DNA from: Atrina japonica
Lineage: Eukaryota; Mollusca; Bivalvia; Pterioida; Pinnidae
Reading direction: 5' to 3'
DNA: 64,000 nucleotides
Assembly (NCBI GenBank): GCA_030159075.1
Contig: BROG01000649.1
Coordinates: forward strand, 1 to 64,000
Shown: positions 21,886 through 35,845 of the stretch, in pieces
Layout of the letters: the number at the start of each line of letters is the position of its first letter
Numbering within the stretch: position 1 is the stretch's first letter
The notes under the pieces: generated by a model
What the model saw: the letters and a program-made list of their open reading frames with translations, nothing else
Database searches by the model: none
Told to the model about the DNA's origin: nothing
Made by a program: the position numbers and the translations under genes

Positions 21886-21949
21886 AGGAGTACGTCAAGG
21901 GAATAATGTAAGTCCACCTCTCTTTACGATTCTTATTTTGATTTGATTT

Positions 21950-22168
21950 TGATTTTTGTTTTACGCCATAGTCAACAATTTTTCAGTCATATGATGGCGT
22001 TCAGTTTTTATCGGTGGAAGAGAAATCCCGGTTACCGGGGTAAAGACCACCGACCTTCCGCAAACTTTCCCACTTAATTCGAAATGACCGTAGCGGAATT
22101 CGAACCAGAGGTGAGAGGCCTTGTGTTTTAAAGCGCAATGCTCTAACCACTCGGCCACGGAGGCCCCT
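21950..22168 (-). mobile_element. tRNA-derived SINE (GGCCGAGTGGTTAGAGCA type)
   Basis: On the minus strand the head reads GCCTCCGTGGCCGAGTGGTT then AGAGCATTGCGCTTT and the B box CTGGTTCGAATTCC, a tRNA Ser/Leu-like start. The body has GGTCGGTGGTCTTTACCCC, CTTCCACCGATAAAAACTG and GACTATGGCGTAAAAC. The same family is at 32722-32961 and, diverged, at 33680-34012. Confidence 0.85.
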
Positions 22169-22189
22169 TTAACGATTCTTATAAATGAT

Positions 22190-23250
22190 CGTCCACCATA
22201 TATACAAACTAGCTTGTGAAAAGATTTTGATTGCTTAATTTATGCAGATAATGTCATTTTTGTAAACTTAAGCAGAAAGATTTCAATTCAAACTAAAAAA
22301 TTAGAAATATATTGCTCTGATTGGTGCCTTAAAAAGCTGAAAAATACAAAAATCGTTAGTTTTTTAGAAATGTTGAGAAAATACTTTTCATTTAATAAGT
22401 ACACTACAGAATGTGTGTCCAGCTATAGATATTTGGGTAGATATTCTTCAGGCTTAGGAAGTATTTCATTGACTAAGAGTGATTTTATAAAATCATTAAA
22501 AGGATATTACAAATTAAGAGAAATTTGTACTTTTGTATGCTGTTTGTTTGAAGTTTGGGGCTCATTTAATGTTAGTAATTAGAAAATTAGTTCTTCTAAT
22601 CCAGGAGAACTTTATCTTTATTTATTTTATAAGAATGTCCTATATGATCAACAATACATCAAGTTTTGCAAGTTTATATTAGGTGTGTACGGTTTATTTT
22701 GCAGCACTATCTGAGCTGGGAAGGTTTACATTGCATATAAACATTGTACAATATATACTGAAATATTGTTATCGTCTAAAGAATTTATCAGAATTTCCAT
22801 TATTATCTGACTTTTCAAATTCAAGATTTACATGATCAAGCTAAAATAGATTGGTACTCCTCCATAATAAAATTGTATAAACTTTTAAATACAATGTACT
22901 GAAAAAGTCTATTCTGCCCCTTGGTAAGATAAAATTTGGTTTCATTTAAACCAAGATTTATGCCAAAAATAATTAAGTGATAAAAAATGATAGAAACAAG
23001 TGAAAACTTTTAAAAATACTTACTTACTTGAAAGAAGACATTTTGGTCCAGCAAAGTACCTTAATGTAAATAAAAACTAACATTCTGCAGGTTAAAATCA
23101 TTATCACTATATAATTCATAGAAACTGAAAGATATCTAAATATATCAAGAGAAAATAGAATTTGTAAAAAAAAAATTAAAAAATGAGGTAGAAAATTGAA
23201 TTACATTTCTTAATTGTGTCAAATATCACAAAGAGCGAAAGGATTTGTTA
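22190..23250 (+). pseudogene. LINE (non-LTR) RT fragment, C-terminal part
   Basis: The broken translation has an LIYADNVIFVNLS block (degenerate YADD motif C). It is followed by the EIYCSDWCLKKLKN, CVSSYRYLGRYSSGLGSI and FIKSLKGYYKLRE blocks typical of the thumb region of non-LTR RTs. Further on come FCKFILGVYG-like and SELGRF phrases and DWYSSIIKLYKLL near 22850. Stops and shifts break it throughout. It is a dead 5'-truncated copy; the clade is not assigned. Confidence 0.75.
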
Positions 23251-23282
23251 TATATGATATCTAAGTAAACAATTTTAGCCAA

Positions 23283-23285
<3 letters not shown>

Positions 23286-23319
<34 letters not shown>
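23286..23319. repeat. (AG)n microsatellite
   Basis: Seventeen AG units. Confidence 0.95.
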
Positions 23320-23322
<3 letters not shown>

Positions 23323-23899
23323 GAACTTGTCTTCAAGGGTCACTCAAGGGACTAAGCAGACGTGTCCGTTATAGACAGGTAACCTTTATAAAGAGGTTTA
23401 TTCATTATAAAAAGTTTACAAAAGTTAGTTTTAATGACTTTTACAAGCAGATGCTCTTTATACATAGGTGGTCTTTAATGCAATTTTACTGTAATTGAAT
23501 AATGATAATAATAAAGTGTGTAGTTTACTTCATCATATATAATGGCATGGGATAAATATACAACAGATGTTGCATAAAATTTGTGTCTTCATCTCAAAAT
23601 CACAAAAATTAATTAAGGTTAATCAAAATCTTTACAGCAACTTAAATTTCCATCCCTGATTTACAACTAACCATCGATGTTCAAAGCGGATACCGTAGAG
23701 TAACACTAGGGAAAGTGAGAGATAATTAAAAAAATCGCACATAGAAAAAAAAGTAATGGTATATTCACAACTGTGACGAGAAATATGTCCTTATCTCACT
23801 TATACTTACTTTGCAAAAATTATTTATCCAAATATAAAAAAGTAACTCAACCTGCTGAATCTGAAATTAGAGCATATTATCCATGCCAGAAATCGTGAA

Positions 23900-24400
23900 T
23901 GGGAACAGTAAAATTCTGTCGATTGACACATTCTATTTTATACTTCAGTCTATCCAGGTTGATTGACCAGGTATACCTGTTCTTATACCAGGTACATAAA
24001 CTATACAATATTGAAAAGGTTAATACAAAGGGTTTATTCTTTTTCCCGGATTTCGAAAAAGCCTTTGACTCGGTGGGTTGGAATTTTATTCACAAATCAT
24101 TAGAAGCCCTTAATGTTTGAGAATCGCTATGTAAATGATTTTCTGTTCTATATAACAAATCTATAAGAGTTGTGCCATAAATAATGGGTATTTCGCCAAT
24201 CCCTTCAATCTAGAACGAATCTATCGTTAAGGTAATCCGCTTTACCCCCTATAGGTTCATTATTTCTGTTGAATTATTAAGTATTATGGTAAAAAAGGGT
24301 AGTAACATTCAGGAAATCAGAGGAGGAAATAAAAACAATATTGATCAATATGCAGACGACATTTTTCTTCTCCTGGATGGAAACATTGACCTCTCTTGAA
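23900..24400 (+). pseudogene. LINE RT fragment running into the satellite array
   Basis: The translation shows motif A context (FPDFEKAFDSVGWNFIHKSL), then after stops a FIISVELLSIMVKKGSNIQ block and motif C context (NNIDQYADDIFLLLDG). These are typical of L1/Tx1-like LINE ORF2. The motif B region is damaged (RFTPYRFIISV). Right after LLLDG the first 28-bp-like satellite units begin, with no gap. Confidence 0.78.
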
Positions 24401-27400
24401 TATTGAACAAACACTAACCTTTCTTAAATATTGGTTAAATATCCATCTCTCTGGAGTATTGGAAATCACTGAACTCTCTTGAATATTCGTTTCACACGTA
24501 TCTCTTTAAAATATTTGACAAACGCTGACCGTTCTTAAATATTGGTGAAACACTGACCTCGCTGGAATATTGGACACACTATAACTTCCCTGTAATATTG
24601 AACACACACTGACCTCCCTGTAATATTGAACACACACTGACCTCCCTGTAATATTGTACAAACACTTACCTCCCTGTAATATTGTACAAACACTAACCTC
24701 CCTGTAATATTGTACAAACACTGACCTCCCTGTACTATTGAACACACACTAACCTCTCTGTACTATTGAACACACACTGACCTCCCTGTACTATTGAACA
24801 CACACTGACCTCCCTGTAATATTGTACAAACACTGACCTCCCTGTAATATTGAACAAACACTGAACCTCCCTGTAATATTGAACACACACACTGACCTCC
24901 CTGTAATATTGAACACACACTGACCTCCCTGTAATATTGAACACACACTGACCTCCCTGTAATATTGAACACACACTAACCTCTCTGTACTATTGAACAC
25001 ACACTAACCTCCCTGTAATATTGTACAAACACTGACCTAACCTCCCTGTAATATTGAACACAACACTGACCTCCCTGTAATATTGAACACACACTGACCT
25101 CCCTGTAATATTGAACACACACTGACCTCCCTGTAATAGTGTACAAACACTAACCTCCCTGTAATATTGTACACACACTGACCTCCCTGTAATATTGAAC
25201 ACACACTGACCTCCCTGTAATATTGAACACACACTGACCTCCCTGTAATATTGAACACACACTGACCTCCCTGTAATATTGAACACACACTGACCTCCCT
25301 GTAATATTGTACAAACACTAACCTCCCTGTAATATTGAAACACACACTGACCTCCCTGTAATATTGAACACACACTGACCTCCCTGTAATATTGAACACA
25401 CACTGACCTCCCTGTAATAGTGTACAAACACTAACCTCCCTGTAATATTGAACAAACACTGACCTCCCTGTAATATTGAACACACACTGACCTCCCTGTA
25501 ATATTGAACACACACTGACCTCCCTGTAATATTGAACACACACTGACCTCCCTGTAATATTGAACACACACTGACCTCCCTGTAATATTGAACACACACT
25601 GACCTCCCTGTAATATTGAACACACACTGACCTCCCTGTATTGAATATTGTAATATTGAACACACACTGACCTCCCTGTAATATTGAACACACACTGACC
25701 TCCCTGTAATAGTGTACAAACACTAACCTCCCTGTAATATTGAACACACACTGACCTCCCTGTAATATTGAACACACACTGACCTCCCTGTAATAGTGTA
25801 CAAACACTAACCTCCCTGTAATATTGAACACACACTGACCTCCCTGTAATAGTGTACAAACACTAACCTCCCTGTAATATTGAACACACACTGACCTCCC
25901 TGTAATATTGAACACACACTGACCTCCCTGTAATATTGAACACACACTGACCTCCCTGTAATATTGAACACACACTGACCTCCCTGTAATATTGAACACA
26001 CACTGACCTCCCTGTAATATTGTACACACACTGACCTCCCTGTAATATTGAACACACACTAACCTCCCTGTAATATTGAACACACACTAACCTCCCTGTA
26101 ATATTGAACACACACTGACCTCCCTGTAATATTGAACACACACTGACCTCCCTGTAATATTGAACACACACCCTCCCTGTAATATTGAACACACACTAAC
26201 CTCCCTGTAATATTGAACACACACTGACCTCCCTGTAATATTGAACACACACTGACCTCCCTGTAATATTGAACACACACTGACCTCCCTGTAATATTGA
26301 ACACACACTGACCTCCCTGTAATATTGTACACACACACTGACCTCCCTGTAATATTGAACACACACTAACCTCCCTGTAATATTGAACACACACTGACCT
26401 CCCTGTAATAGTGTACAAACACTAACCTCCCTGTAATATTGAACACACACTGACCTCCCTGTAATATTGAACACACACTGACCTCCCTGTAATATTGAAC
26501 AAACACTGACCTCCCTGTAATATTGAACACACACTGACCTCCCTGTAATATTGAACACACACTAACCTCCCTGTAATATTGAACACACACTGACCTCCCT
26601 GTAATATTGAACACACACTGACCTCCCTGTAATATTGAACACACACTAACCTCCCTGTAATATTGAACACACACTGACCTCCCTGTAATATTGAACACAC
26701 ACTGACCTCCCTGTAATAGTGTACAAACACTGACCTCCCTGTAATATTGTACACACACTGACCTCCCTGTAATAGTGTACAAACACTGACCTCCCTGTAA
26801 TATTGTACACACACTGACCTCCCTGTAATATTGTACACACACTGACCTCCCTGTAATATTGTACACACACTAACCTCCCTGTAATATTGAACACACACTG
26901 ACCTCCCCTGTAATATTGAACACACACTGACCTCCCTGTAATAGTGTACAAACACTAACCTCCCTGTAATATTGAACACACACTGACCTCCCTGTAATAT
27001 TGAACACACACTGACCTCCCTGTAATATTGAACACACACTGACCTCCCTGTAATATTGAACACACACTGACCTCCCTGTAATATTGAACACACACTGACC
27101 TCCCTGTAATATTGAACACACACTGACCTCCCTGTAATATTGAACACACACTGACCTCCCTGTAATATTGAACACACACTGACCTCCTGTAATATTGAAC
27201 ACACACACTAACCTCCCTGTAATATTGTACAAACACTGACCTCCCTGTAATATTGAACACACACTGACCTCCCTGTAATATTGAACACACACTGACCTCC
27301 CTGTAATATTGAACACACACTGACCTCCCTGTAATATTGTACACACACTGACCTCCCTGTAATATTGTACACACACTGACCTCCCTGTAATATTGTACAA

Positions 27401-30400
27401 ACACTGACCTCCCTGTAATATTGTACAAACACTGACCTCCCTGTAATATTGTACACACACTGACCTCCCTGTAATATTGTACACACACTAACCTCCCTGT
27501 AATAGTGTACAAACACTGACCTCCCTGTAATATTGTACAAACACTGACCTCCCTGTAATATTGTACACAACACTGACCTCCCTGTAATATTGAACACACA
27601 CTGACCTCCCTGTAATATTGAACACACACTGACCTCCCTGTAATATTGAACACACACTGACCTCCCTGTAATAGTGTACAAACACTAACCTCCCTGTAAT
27701 ATTGAACACACACTGACCTCCCTGTAATATTGAACACACACTGACCTCCCTGTAATATTGAACACACACTGACCTCCCTGTAATATTGAACACACACTGA
27801 CCTCCCTGTAATAGTGTACAAACACTAACCTCCCTGTAATATTGAACACACACTGACCTCCCTGTAATATTGAACACACACTGACCTCCCTGTAATATTG
27901 AACACACACTGACCTCCCTGTAATATTGAACACACACTGACCTCCCTGTAATATATGAACACACACTAACCTCCCTGTAATATTGAACACACACTGACCT
28001 CCCTGTAATATTGAACACACACTGACCTCCCTGTAATATTGAACACACACTAACCTCCCTGTAATATTGAACACACACTGACCTCCCTGTAATATTGAAC
28101 ACACACTGACCTCCCTGTAATATTGAACACACACTGACCTCCCTGTAATATTGAACACACACTGACCTCCCTGTAATATTGAACACACACTGACCTCCCT
28201 GTAATATTGAACACACACTAACCTCCCTGTAATATTGAACACACACTGACCTCCCTGTAATATTGAACACACACTAACCTCTCTGTACTATTGAACACAC
28301 ACTAACCTCCCTGTAATATTGTACACACACTGACCTCCCTGTAATATTGTACACACACTGACCTCCCTGTAATAGTGTACAAACACTAACCTCCCTGTAA
28401 TATTGAACACACACTGACCTCCCTGTACTATTGAACACACACTAACCTCTCTGTACTATTGAACACACACTTACCTCCCTGTAATATTGAACACACACTA
28501 ACCTCCCTGTAATATTGAACACACACTGACCTCCCTGTAATATTGAACACACACTGACCTCCCTGTAATATTGTACAAACACTAACCTCCCTGTAATATT
28601 GTACAAACACTAACCTCCCTGTAATATTGTACAAACACTAACCTCCCTGTAATATTGAACACACACTGACCTCCCTGTAATATTGAACACACACTGACCT
28701 CCCTGTAATATTGAACACACACTGACCTCCCTGTAATATTGAACACACACTGACCTCCCTGTAATATTGAACACACACTGACCTCCCTGTAATATTGAAC
28801 ACACACTGACCTCCCTGTAATATTGAACACACACTGACCTCCCTGTAATATTGAACACACACTAACCTCCCTGTAATATTGAACACACACTAACCTCCCT
28901 GTAATATTGAACACACACTGACCTCCCTGTAATATTGAACACACACTGACCTCCCTGTAATATTGTACAAACACTAACCTCCCTGTAATATTGAACACAC
29001 ACTGACCTCCCTGTAATAGTGTACAAACACTAACCTCCCTGTAATATTGAACACACACTGACCTCCCTGTAATAGTGTACAAACACTAACCTCCCTGTAA
29101 TATTGAACACACACTGACCTCCCTGTAATAGTGTACAAACACTAACCTCCCTGTAATATTGAACACACACTGACCTCCCTGTAATAGTGTACAAACACTA
29201 ACCTCCCTGTAATATTGAACACACACTGACCTCCCTGTAATAGTGTACACACACTGACCTCCCTGTAATATTGAACACACACTGACCTCCCTGTAATATT
29301 GAACACACACTGACCTCCCTGTAATATTGAACACACACTGACCTCCCTGTAATAGTGTACAGTCCCTGTAATATTGAACACACACTGACCTCCCTGTAAT
29401 ATTGAACACACACTGACCTCCCTGTAATAGTGTACAAACACTGACCTCCCTGTAATATTGAACACACACTGACCTCCCTGTAATATTGAACACACACTGA
29501 CCTCCCTGTAATATTGAACACACACTGACCTCCCTGTAATATTGAACACACACTAACCTCCCTGTAATATTGAACACTACACTGACCTCCCTGTAATATT
29601 GAACACACACTGACCTCCCTGTAATATTGTACAAACACTGACCTCCCTGTAATATTGAACACACACTGACCTCCCTGTAATATTGAACACACACTGACCT
29701 CCCTGTAATATTGAACACACACTGACCTCCCTGTAATATTGAACACACACTGACCTCCCTGTAATATTGAACACACACACTGACCTCCTCCCTGTAATAT
29801 TGAACACACACTGACCTCCCTGTAATATTGAACAAACACTGACCTCCCTGTAATATTGAACACACACTGACCTCCCTGTAATATTGAACACACACTGACC
29901 TCCCTGTAATATTGAACACACACTGACCTCCCTGTAATATTGAACACACACTAACCTCCCTGTAATATTGAACACACACTGACCTCCCTGTAATAGTGTA
30001 CAAACACTAACCTCCCTGTAATATTGTACAAACACTTACCTCCCTGTAATATTGAACACACACTGACCTCCCTGTAATATTGAACACACACTGACCTCCC
30101 TGTAATATTGAACACACACTGACCTCCCTGTAATATTGAACACACACTGACCTCCCTGTAATAGTGTACAAACACTAACCTCCCTGTAATATTGTACAAA
30201 CACTTACCTCCCTGTAATATTGAACACACACTGACCTCCCTGTAATATTGAACACACACTGACCTCCCTGTAATATTGAACACACACTGACCTCCCTGTA
30301 ATATTGAACACACACTGACCTCCCTGTAATATTGAACACACACTGACCTCCCTGTACAACACACACTGACCTCCCTGTAATATTGAACACACACTGACCT

Positions 30401-31765
30401 CCCTGTAATATTGAACACACACTGACCTCCCTGTAATAGTGTACAAACACTAACCTCCCTGTAATATTGTACAAACACTTACCTCCCTGTAATATTGAAC
30501 ACACACTGACCTCCCTGTAATATTGAACACACACTGACCTCCCTGTAATATTGAACACACACTGACCTCCCTGTAATATTGAACACACACTGACCTCCCT
30601 GTAATATTGAACACACACTGACCTCCCTGTAATAGTGTACAAACACTAACCTCCCTGTAATAGTGTACAAACACTAACCTCCCTGTAATATTGAACACAC
30701 ACTGACCTCCCTGTAATATTGAACACACACTGACCTCCCTGTAATATTGAACACACACTGACCTCCCTGTAATATTGAACACACACTGACCTCCCTGTAA
30801 TATTGAACACCCACACTGACCTCCCTGTAATATTGAACACACACTGACCTCCCTGTAATATTGAACACACACTGACCTCCCTGTAATATTGAACACACAC
30901 TGACCTCCCTGTAATATTGAACACACACTGACCTCCCTGTAATAGTGTACAAACACTAACCTCCCTGTAATATTGTACAAACACTTACCTCCCTGTAATA
31001 TTGTACAAACACTTACCTCCCTGTAATATTGTACAAACACTAACCTCCCTGTAATATTGTACAAACACTTACCTCCCTGTAATATTGTACAAACACTAAC
31101 CTCCCTGTAATATTGTACAAACACTTACCTCCCTGTAATATTGTACAAACACTTACCTCCCTGTAATATTGTACAAACACTTACCTCCCTGTAATATTGT
31201 ACAAACACTGACCTCCCTGTACTATTGAACACACACTAACCTCTCTGTACTATTGAACACACACTTACCTCCCTGTGCTATTGTACAAACACTTACCTCT
31301 CTGTAATATTGGACACACACTAACCTCCCTGTAATATTGTACAAACACTAACCTCTCTGTAAAATTATACTAACACTAACCTCCCTGTAATATTATACAA
31401 ACACTTACCTTCCTGTAATATTGTACAAACACGAAAGTCCCTGTAATATTGTACAAACACTTAACTTCCTGTAATATTGTACAAACACTAACCTCCCTGT
31501 AATATTGTACAAACACTAACCTCCCTGTAATATTGAACACAACCTAACCTCCCTGTAATATTTGACAAACACTAAACTCCCTGTAACATTGGACAAACAC
31601 TAACCTCCCTGTAATATTGTACAAACACTTACCTCCCTGTAACATTGGACAAACACTTACCTTTCTTAAATATTGGAGAAACACTGACCGTTCTGAAATA
31701 TTGATCAAACTCTGACATCTCTGGAATATTGGACAAACACTAACCTCACTTTAATATTGGATAAT
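24393..31765. repeat. 28-bp satellite array, about 260 units, 7.4 kb
   Basis: The main unit reads CTGACCTCCCTGTAATAT then TGAACACACA. Common variants are CTAACC, CTTACC, TAATAGTGTACAAACA and CTGTACTATTG. The core (about 24.6-31.3 kb) is nearly uniform. Units at both edges are strongly diverged (CTTTCTTAAATATTGG, CTCTCTGGAGTATTGG), the pattern left by unequal crossing-over. The pair TAATAGTGTACAAACA + CTAACC recurs, with dimers (56 bp) near 29.0-29.24 kb and larger irregular spacing at 30.1-30.95 kb. The long minus-strand ORFs are products of the repeat (see findings). Confidence 0.98.
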
Positions 31766-31954
31766 AGGTGCTACTGATTATCTTACATAATAGCATAATA
31801 ACTTTCCTCTTTGCTTGAAAATAACATTCATTTCATTGTTTTAAAGGCTCATTAGCTGTGTTTGCCGAAAACTATTTCGATTGTTTCTACTTTTACTACT
31901 TGTTCTCGATGTACAATACGGATATGCAAAAAATTCTTATATCCCTATATATGT

Positions 31955-32145
31955 TGTGAAAATAAGGTCAGATTGAGTGTGGTATGCATATACAAATAGT
32001 AAGGTTGACTTTATCAGTTGCAATTGAATAATTGCCGAACTCGATTTCTCAAGCAATGTTCACAAAATATAAAGGAATTTTCATGTCTGTATATATTCTT
32101 TATTTTTGTCATTGTGAATCAGTCTAAGTAGTAAAAAGGAAAGTT
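31955..32145 (+). repeat. Dispersed repeat family B copy
   Basis: GAAAATAAGGTCAGATTGAG through CAGTCTAAGTAGTAAAAAGG, matching the copies at 0.57 and 13.1 kb. Confidence 0.7.
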
Positions 32146-32721
32146 ATTTTTTGAAAAAGCAAATGTCTATTTAAAAACTACTTCCATAGTTAAGATTCAT
32201 TTAGAATGTAAACGAACTACAACCTCTATGACACCTACATCGCGACCACGTGACAACATTTAATTACTGAGTAGCGTGCCTCTGTATATCGTATTGTCCT
32301 ATATTGACCTTTGAAAATAAGATCATTTGAGAGATATCAACCCTTCGGTCACATTTAGACTCACCCAAATCAATAAATAATATGGTATTCTGTCTTAATT
32401 CAGGAGTGAGCAGGTTTATATTGTATGTAAAATTACTATACAATTTTGACTCTAAATCATGCAGTGGACGTAACAATTTTTTTAAATGGACAGTTCCAAA
32501 TGTGACTTCAGTGGTTGATGAGTTAAGGATATTAAGTATTCCTTAACAGTGGAATGTTAAAAGACAAGAAAAGTCGAGATTATTACGTTTGCCGTAGTTT
32601 AATTGTGTCATTTTACTCTGTTTCAATTTCAATTCAAAAGTCAGCAAATGATTTGATCGCGTGTCCATACACTGTAAAGACATCATCGATATAATCTTAT
32701 GAGGCATTACCTATACAAACT

Positions 32722-32961
32722 CCGGACTCTTGGTAGAGTGGTTGAAGCATCATTAAACCATAAAGTATCTCATCACTAATCAACACAGGTTCAAACCGCG
32801 CTGGAACCTTAGCAGACTTTGTGAAAAGTTTACCAGTTTAGTTGCAGAAGGACGGTGGCCTCTTCCCGGGTACATTGTAACCAGGTTATATCATCCACCA
32901 TTAAAAACTGACCGCCGCTGAGAAAATTGTTGAGGGTGGTGTAAAACACATAAAAAAGAAA
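32722..32961 (+). mobile_element. tRNA-derived SINE, plus strand
   Basis: Head CTTGGTAGAGTGGTTGAAGC and B box GGTTCAAACCGCG. Body GAAGGACGGTGGCCTCTTCC, CATCCACCATTAAAAACTG and GTTGAGGGTGGTGTAAAAC. Same family as 21950-22168. Confidence 0.82.
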
Positions 32962-33679
32962 TTATACCAACCACATGGCTTTGAAATGTAATTATGTTGA
33001 CATTTCAACTAATAAATACACAAAATAAAACATGGCAAATTCCCGGATCTTGCCAAACTTTGCGTAGAAAAAGCTTAGATCGACAAAAGAGTGTCAGTAA
33101 TGTTGTCATAAACAAAACCGAAAGAACGCATATTCATTGTATGACTTCACTGAAAATTAGATGAACATGGGTCAGCAAATTTACTCCATACTCAAGTTCA
33201 CTGTATATTTTTCTATAAAGCATACGGGTATGCCTGAATGTGGAACACCTTATCCACATCAAATCATTCGGTCAAATTGATAACTCTTTCATGAGATGGA
33301 AAATGCTTGAGGTATGGGAAATGTTTAGCTGCAGCATGAAATCTGTGTGTTCTTTTAACTTCGCTTGAGAACTGAGTAAATATTTTTGGGACTACGTGCC
33401 CGACTATAATGAAAATGTAAACGATAGTTATGTTTGGCCTGAGAGAAAAGCTAAAAAAGATTTGTTCCCTCAAGTCTGAATATACTATTTCTACTGTATG
33501 CGTTTCAAGTGCTACCGGATGAGATGTGCTGGAACAAAGCAGTACTATCTATATGTTAGGCGTAAGTAAGTAGTTTTCAGAATTAATGTTTTAGGGACAA
33601 TTCATTTTTACTTCCTGAAATCCGTGAAGTCGCGTATCAAGTTGAATAACTGTGAAGTTTCTTTCTTTGAGAGTTACTG
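32962..33679. other. Intergenic stretch, nothing recognised
   Basis: No exon, repeat or RNA gene recognised. Confidence 0.4.
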
Positions 33680-34012
33680 TACGCCTTCCTCATTAATTGT
33701 TCAGTTATATGGTGGCAACAACTTTACAATGGTTGAGAAAAACCCCACTAACAGTGTATCCTTGAAGAAACTAATGGCCTTGATACAATAAATAATTCTA
33801 TGAGAAAGAAAATAATACATGTACTTCCAAGTAAACTGGCAAACACTCTAACAAAATAAGCTTGATACCAGTGGAGGTTGGGGTCGTACCCACGCTGAAG
33901 AAAGTTGACAGGACGATGACCTACCCCTCGGCTACGGTGAATTCCATTTAAATAACTGAGGTATTCAGATGTAATAAGGTCTATAGCACGATGCTCAACC
34001 ACTCGGCGATAG
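33680..34012 (-). mobile_element. Diverged tRNA-derived SINE with an internal insertion
   Basis: The minus-strand head reads GCCGAGTGGTTGAGCATCGT, and the tail region matches the SINE family at 33690-33780 (ATATGGTGGCAACAACTTTA). About 80-100 bases of unrelated sequence (near 33780-33860) separate the two. A second tRNA-like phrase, GCCGAGGGGTAGGTCATCG, lies near 33920-33940. Confidence 0.55.
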
Positions 34013-34698
34013 CAAACGCGATTTGAAAATTCTATATATTCACAAGACTGCGGTTTAATATTTTAACATAGTTTTCAACGGTATGATTGTCATCTTTTTG
34101 CAACATTTTAACCTAAAAAGACGTTTTGTGGTCAAACGAAGTCAATATCATGTTTAAAGTCCGAAAATCACTTGAACCTGTCGCCTGCTGGCTTTTAATC
34201 AAACCTAAGTGTACAAACAATATGTAGTTGTGTGAATTGTAAAGTCTAAATAAATTGGGATATATTCAATGGTTACAAATAAGCTATAAATCAGTATTTT
34301 GCATATCAGTCATTATTACTATCATATAGGCCTATTTGCCATACATCTATAATGTATAGTCCGTTTGCTCTCCATTGAAAGTGGGGTTTTGTTAAATTTC
34401 TTAAATTATTCTAAATCATACATTTGATTTTACAGCAATGTTTTTTTACTATACATAATTGAAAATATGCGAATTTTTTATTTGCTAACCATGGTATACT
34501 CCTATTTGTAGACCAGTCTATTATGTTCTGTAGTGTTGAAAGGGCCAACCACCATCAAAACTGTTCGCTTACACATTTTCATTTCGTGTAAAATTATATT
34601 ATAGTAATTGCTTAATGATCACGCTACTTTCATTTGTTTCGTTTCAAAAGTATGCAACATTTCTGTTATTAAAACGTGGATACTTGTCAAGTATACAA

Positions 34699-34773
<75 letters not shown>

Positions 34774-35455
34774 AAGTCAAGAAACCTTTCGACTTTCCCT
34801 TCTGCTTGATAAAGCCTCGTAAAACGTCAAGTGCCTATTTTCCATTCACTTCACTTGTAAACGTATACCTACATTTTAGTTAAATTTGAATATTTAAGCC
34901 TTTACTTGTTTACAAAATGTGTTTGTACCTTGAACATACATTATTGACATAACAAAATGTTCACACGTGTTTAATGAGATGTAATTGCCTTTTCTTTTGA
35001 CATAGAATCTAAATGAAACATAGTACAAAGTAAAGAACTACAAAATAGGCATCTAAACAAATCTAAACAAAATAGAGGAGGGACTGTAAAGGGAGTTGAA
35101 TTGTAAAGTTTATAAGAAGAAAAGATAGTTTTAGGTAAATTATAAATTTTAAACATTGATAAATGTCGACAATAAATGGTATATCACCTCAAAATACAAA
35201 AACTGATTTCTCCATAACATGAAAGATAAGATATGGTAACTAAAATGAATTAATATTGAAATTCGGTGACAAATGCAACATAAAACATAAAACTTGAATA
35301 AGTTTATCAAAGTTTTATCGCAATTTGTAACAAAAGTTTTAATTCTATTCGACCGTAAAGGTTTAGATAGAACCGGTTAAAACCGGAATTGATAACTAAT
35401 TATCATGTTGAAACCCAAAGTAGAGGTATCTGGTTCTCCATCATCTAAATGACAG
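34013..35455. repeat. Intergenic stretch; (CT)n at 34700-34772; no gene
   Basis: One long CT microsatellite (about 36 units). The Leu/Ser-repeat ORFs across it are artefacts. Nothing else recognised. Confidence 0.7.
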
Positions 35456-35845
35456 CAATAGACCATTTTCGAGTTGTCTGATTCCGTTCAGTTTCGTCAC
35501 AATAGTTTGTACTTAGACTACCTGACGTCATCTAAAAGTTTGGCAAGGTCGATTCAGGTTATTTAATATTTTCATTGACAATATTCGGCGATATCTTATT
35601 TCACTTCATCTGCGAGGAATTAATTCTATTTAAATTATCTCTCTTGTAAATTTGGAAAGTGTCATCACTTTCCTGTTATCTAATTTTCAAATCTGGCACC
35701 TATTACTACATGATATTAATATCCCAGGTCATAGAGGCGATAAACTGCTTATCCTGAATATGGTGATGCCCTACTTTGCTCTTTGAAACCGCACTCTATT
35801 ATGACGAATCATGACGTAACAAGATAACTGGAAAATGGTCTATTG
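35456..35845. mobile_element. MITE-like element with about 22-bp TIRs
   Basis: Starts CAATAGACCATTTTCGAGTT and ends with the complement (AACTGGAAAATGGTCTATTG). 390 bp, no ORF. A related partial copy (CTTTCCGTTCAGTTTTGTAG ... GCGTGACGTCAAC) lies at about 36990-37130. Confidence 0.75.

Noticed and set aside
24506..31124. Minus-strand ORFs of 60-348 codons in the 28-bp array
   Set aside because: All are the same cycling repeat peptide forced by the 28-base unit; stops appear wherever the common CTAACC variant falls in phase. No start context, no unique domain.
24393..31765. CRISPR-like array
   Set aside because: Units are contiguous with no unique spacers, the setting is eukaryotic, and there are no cas genes.
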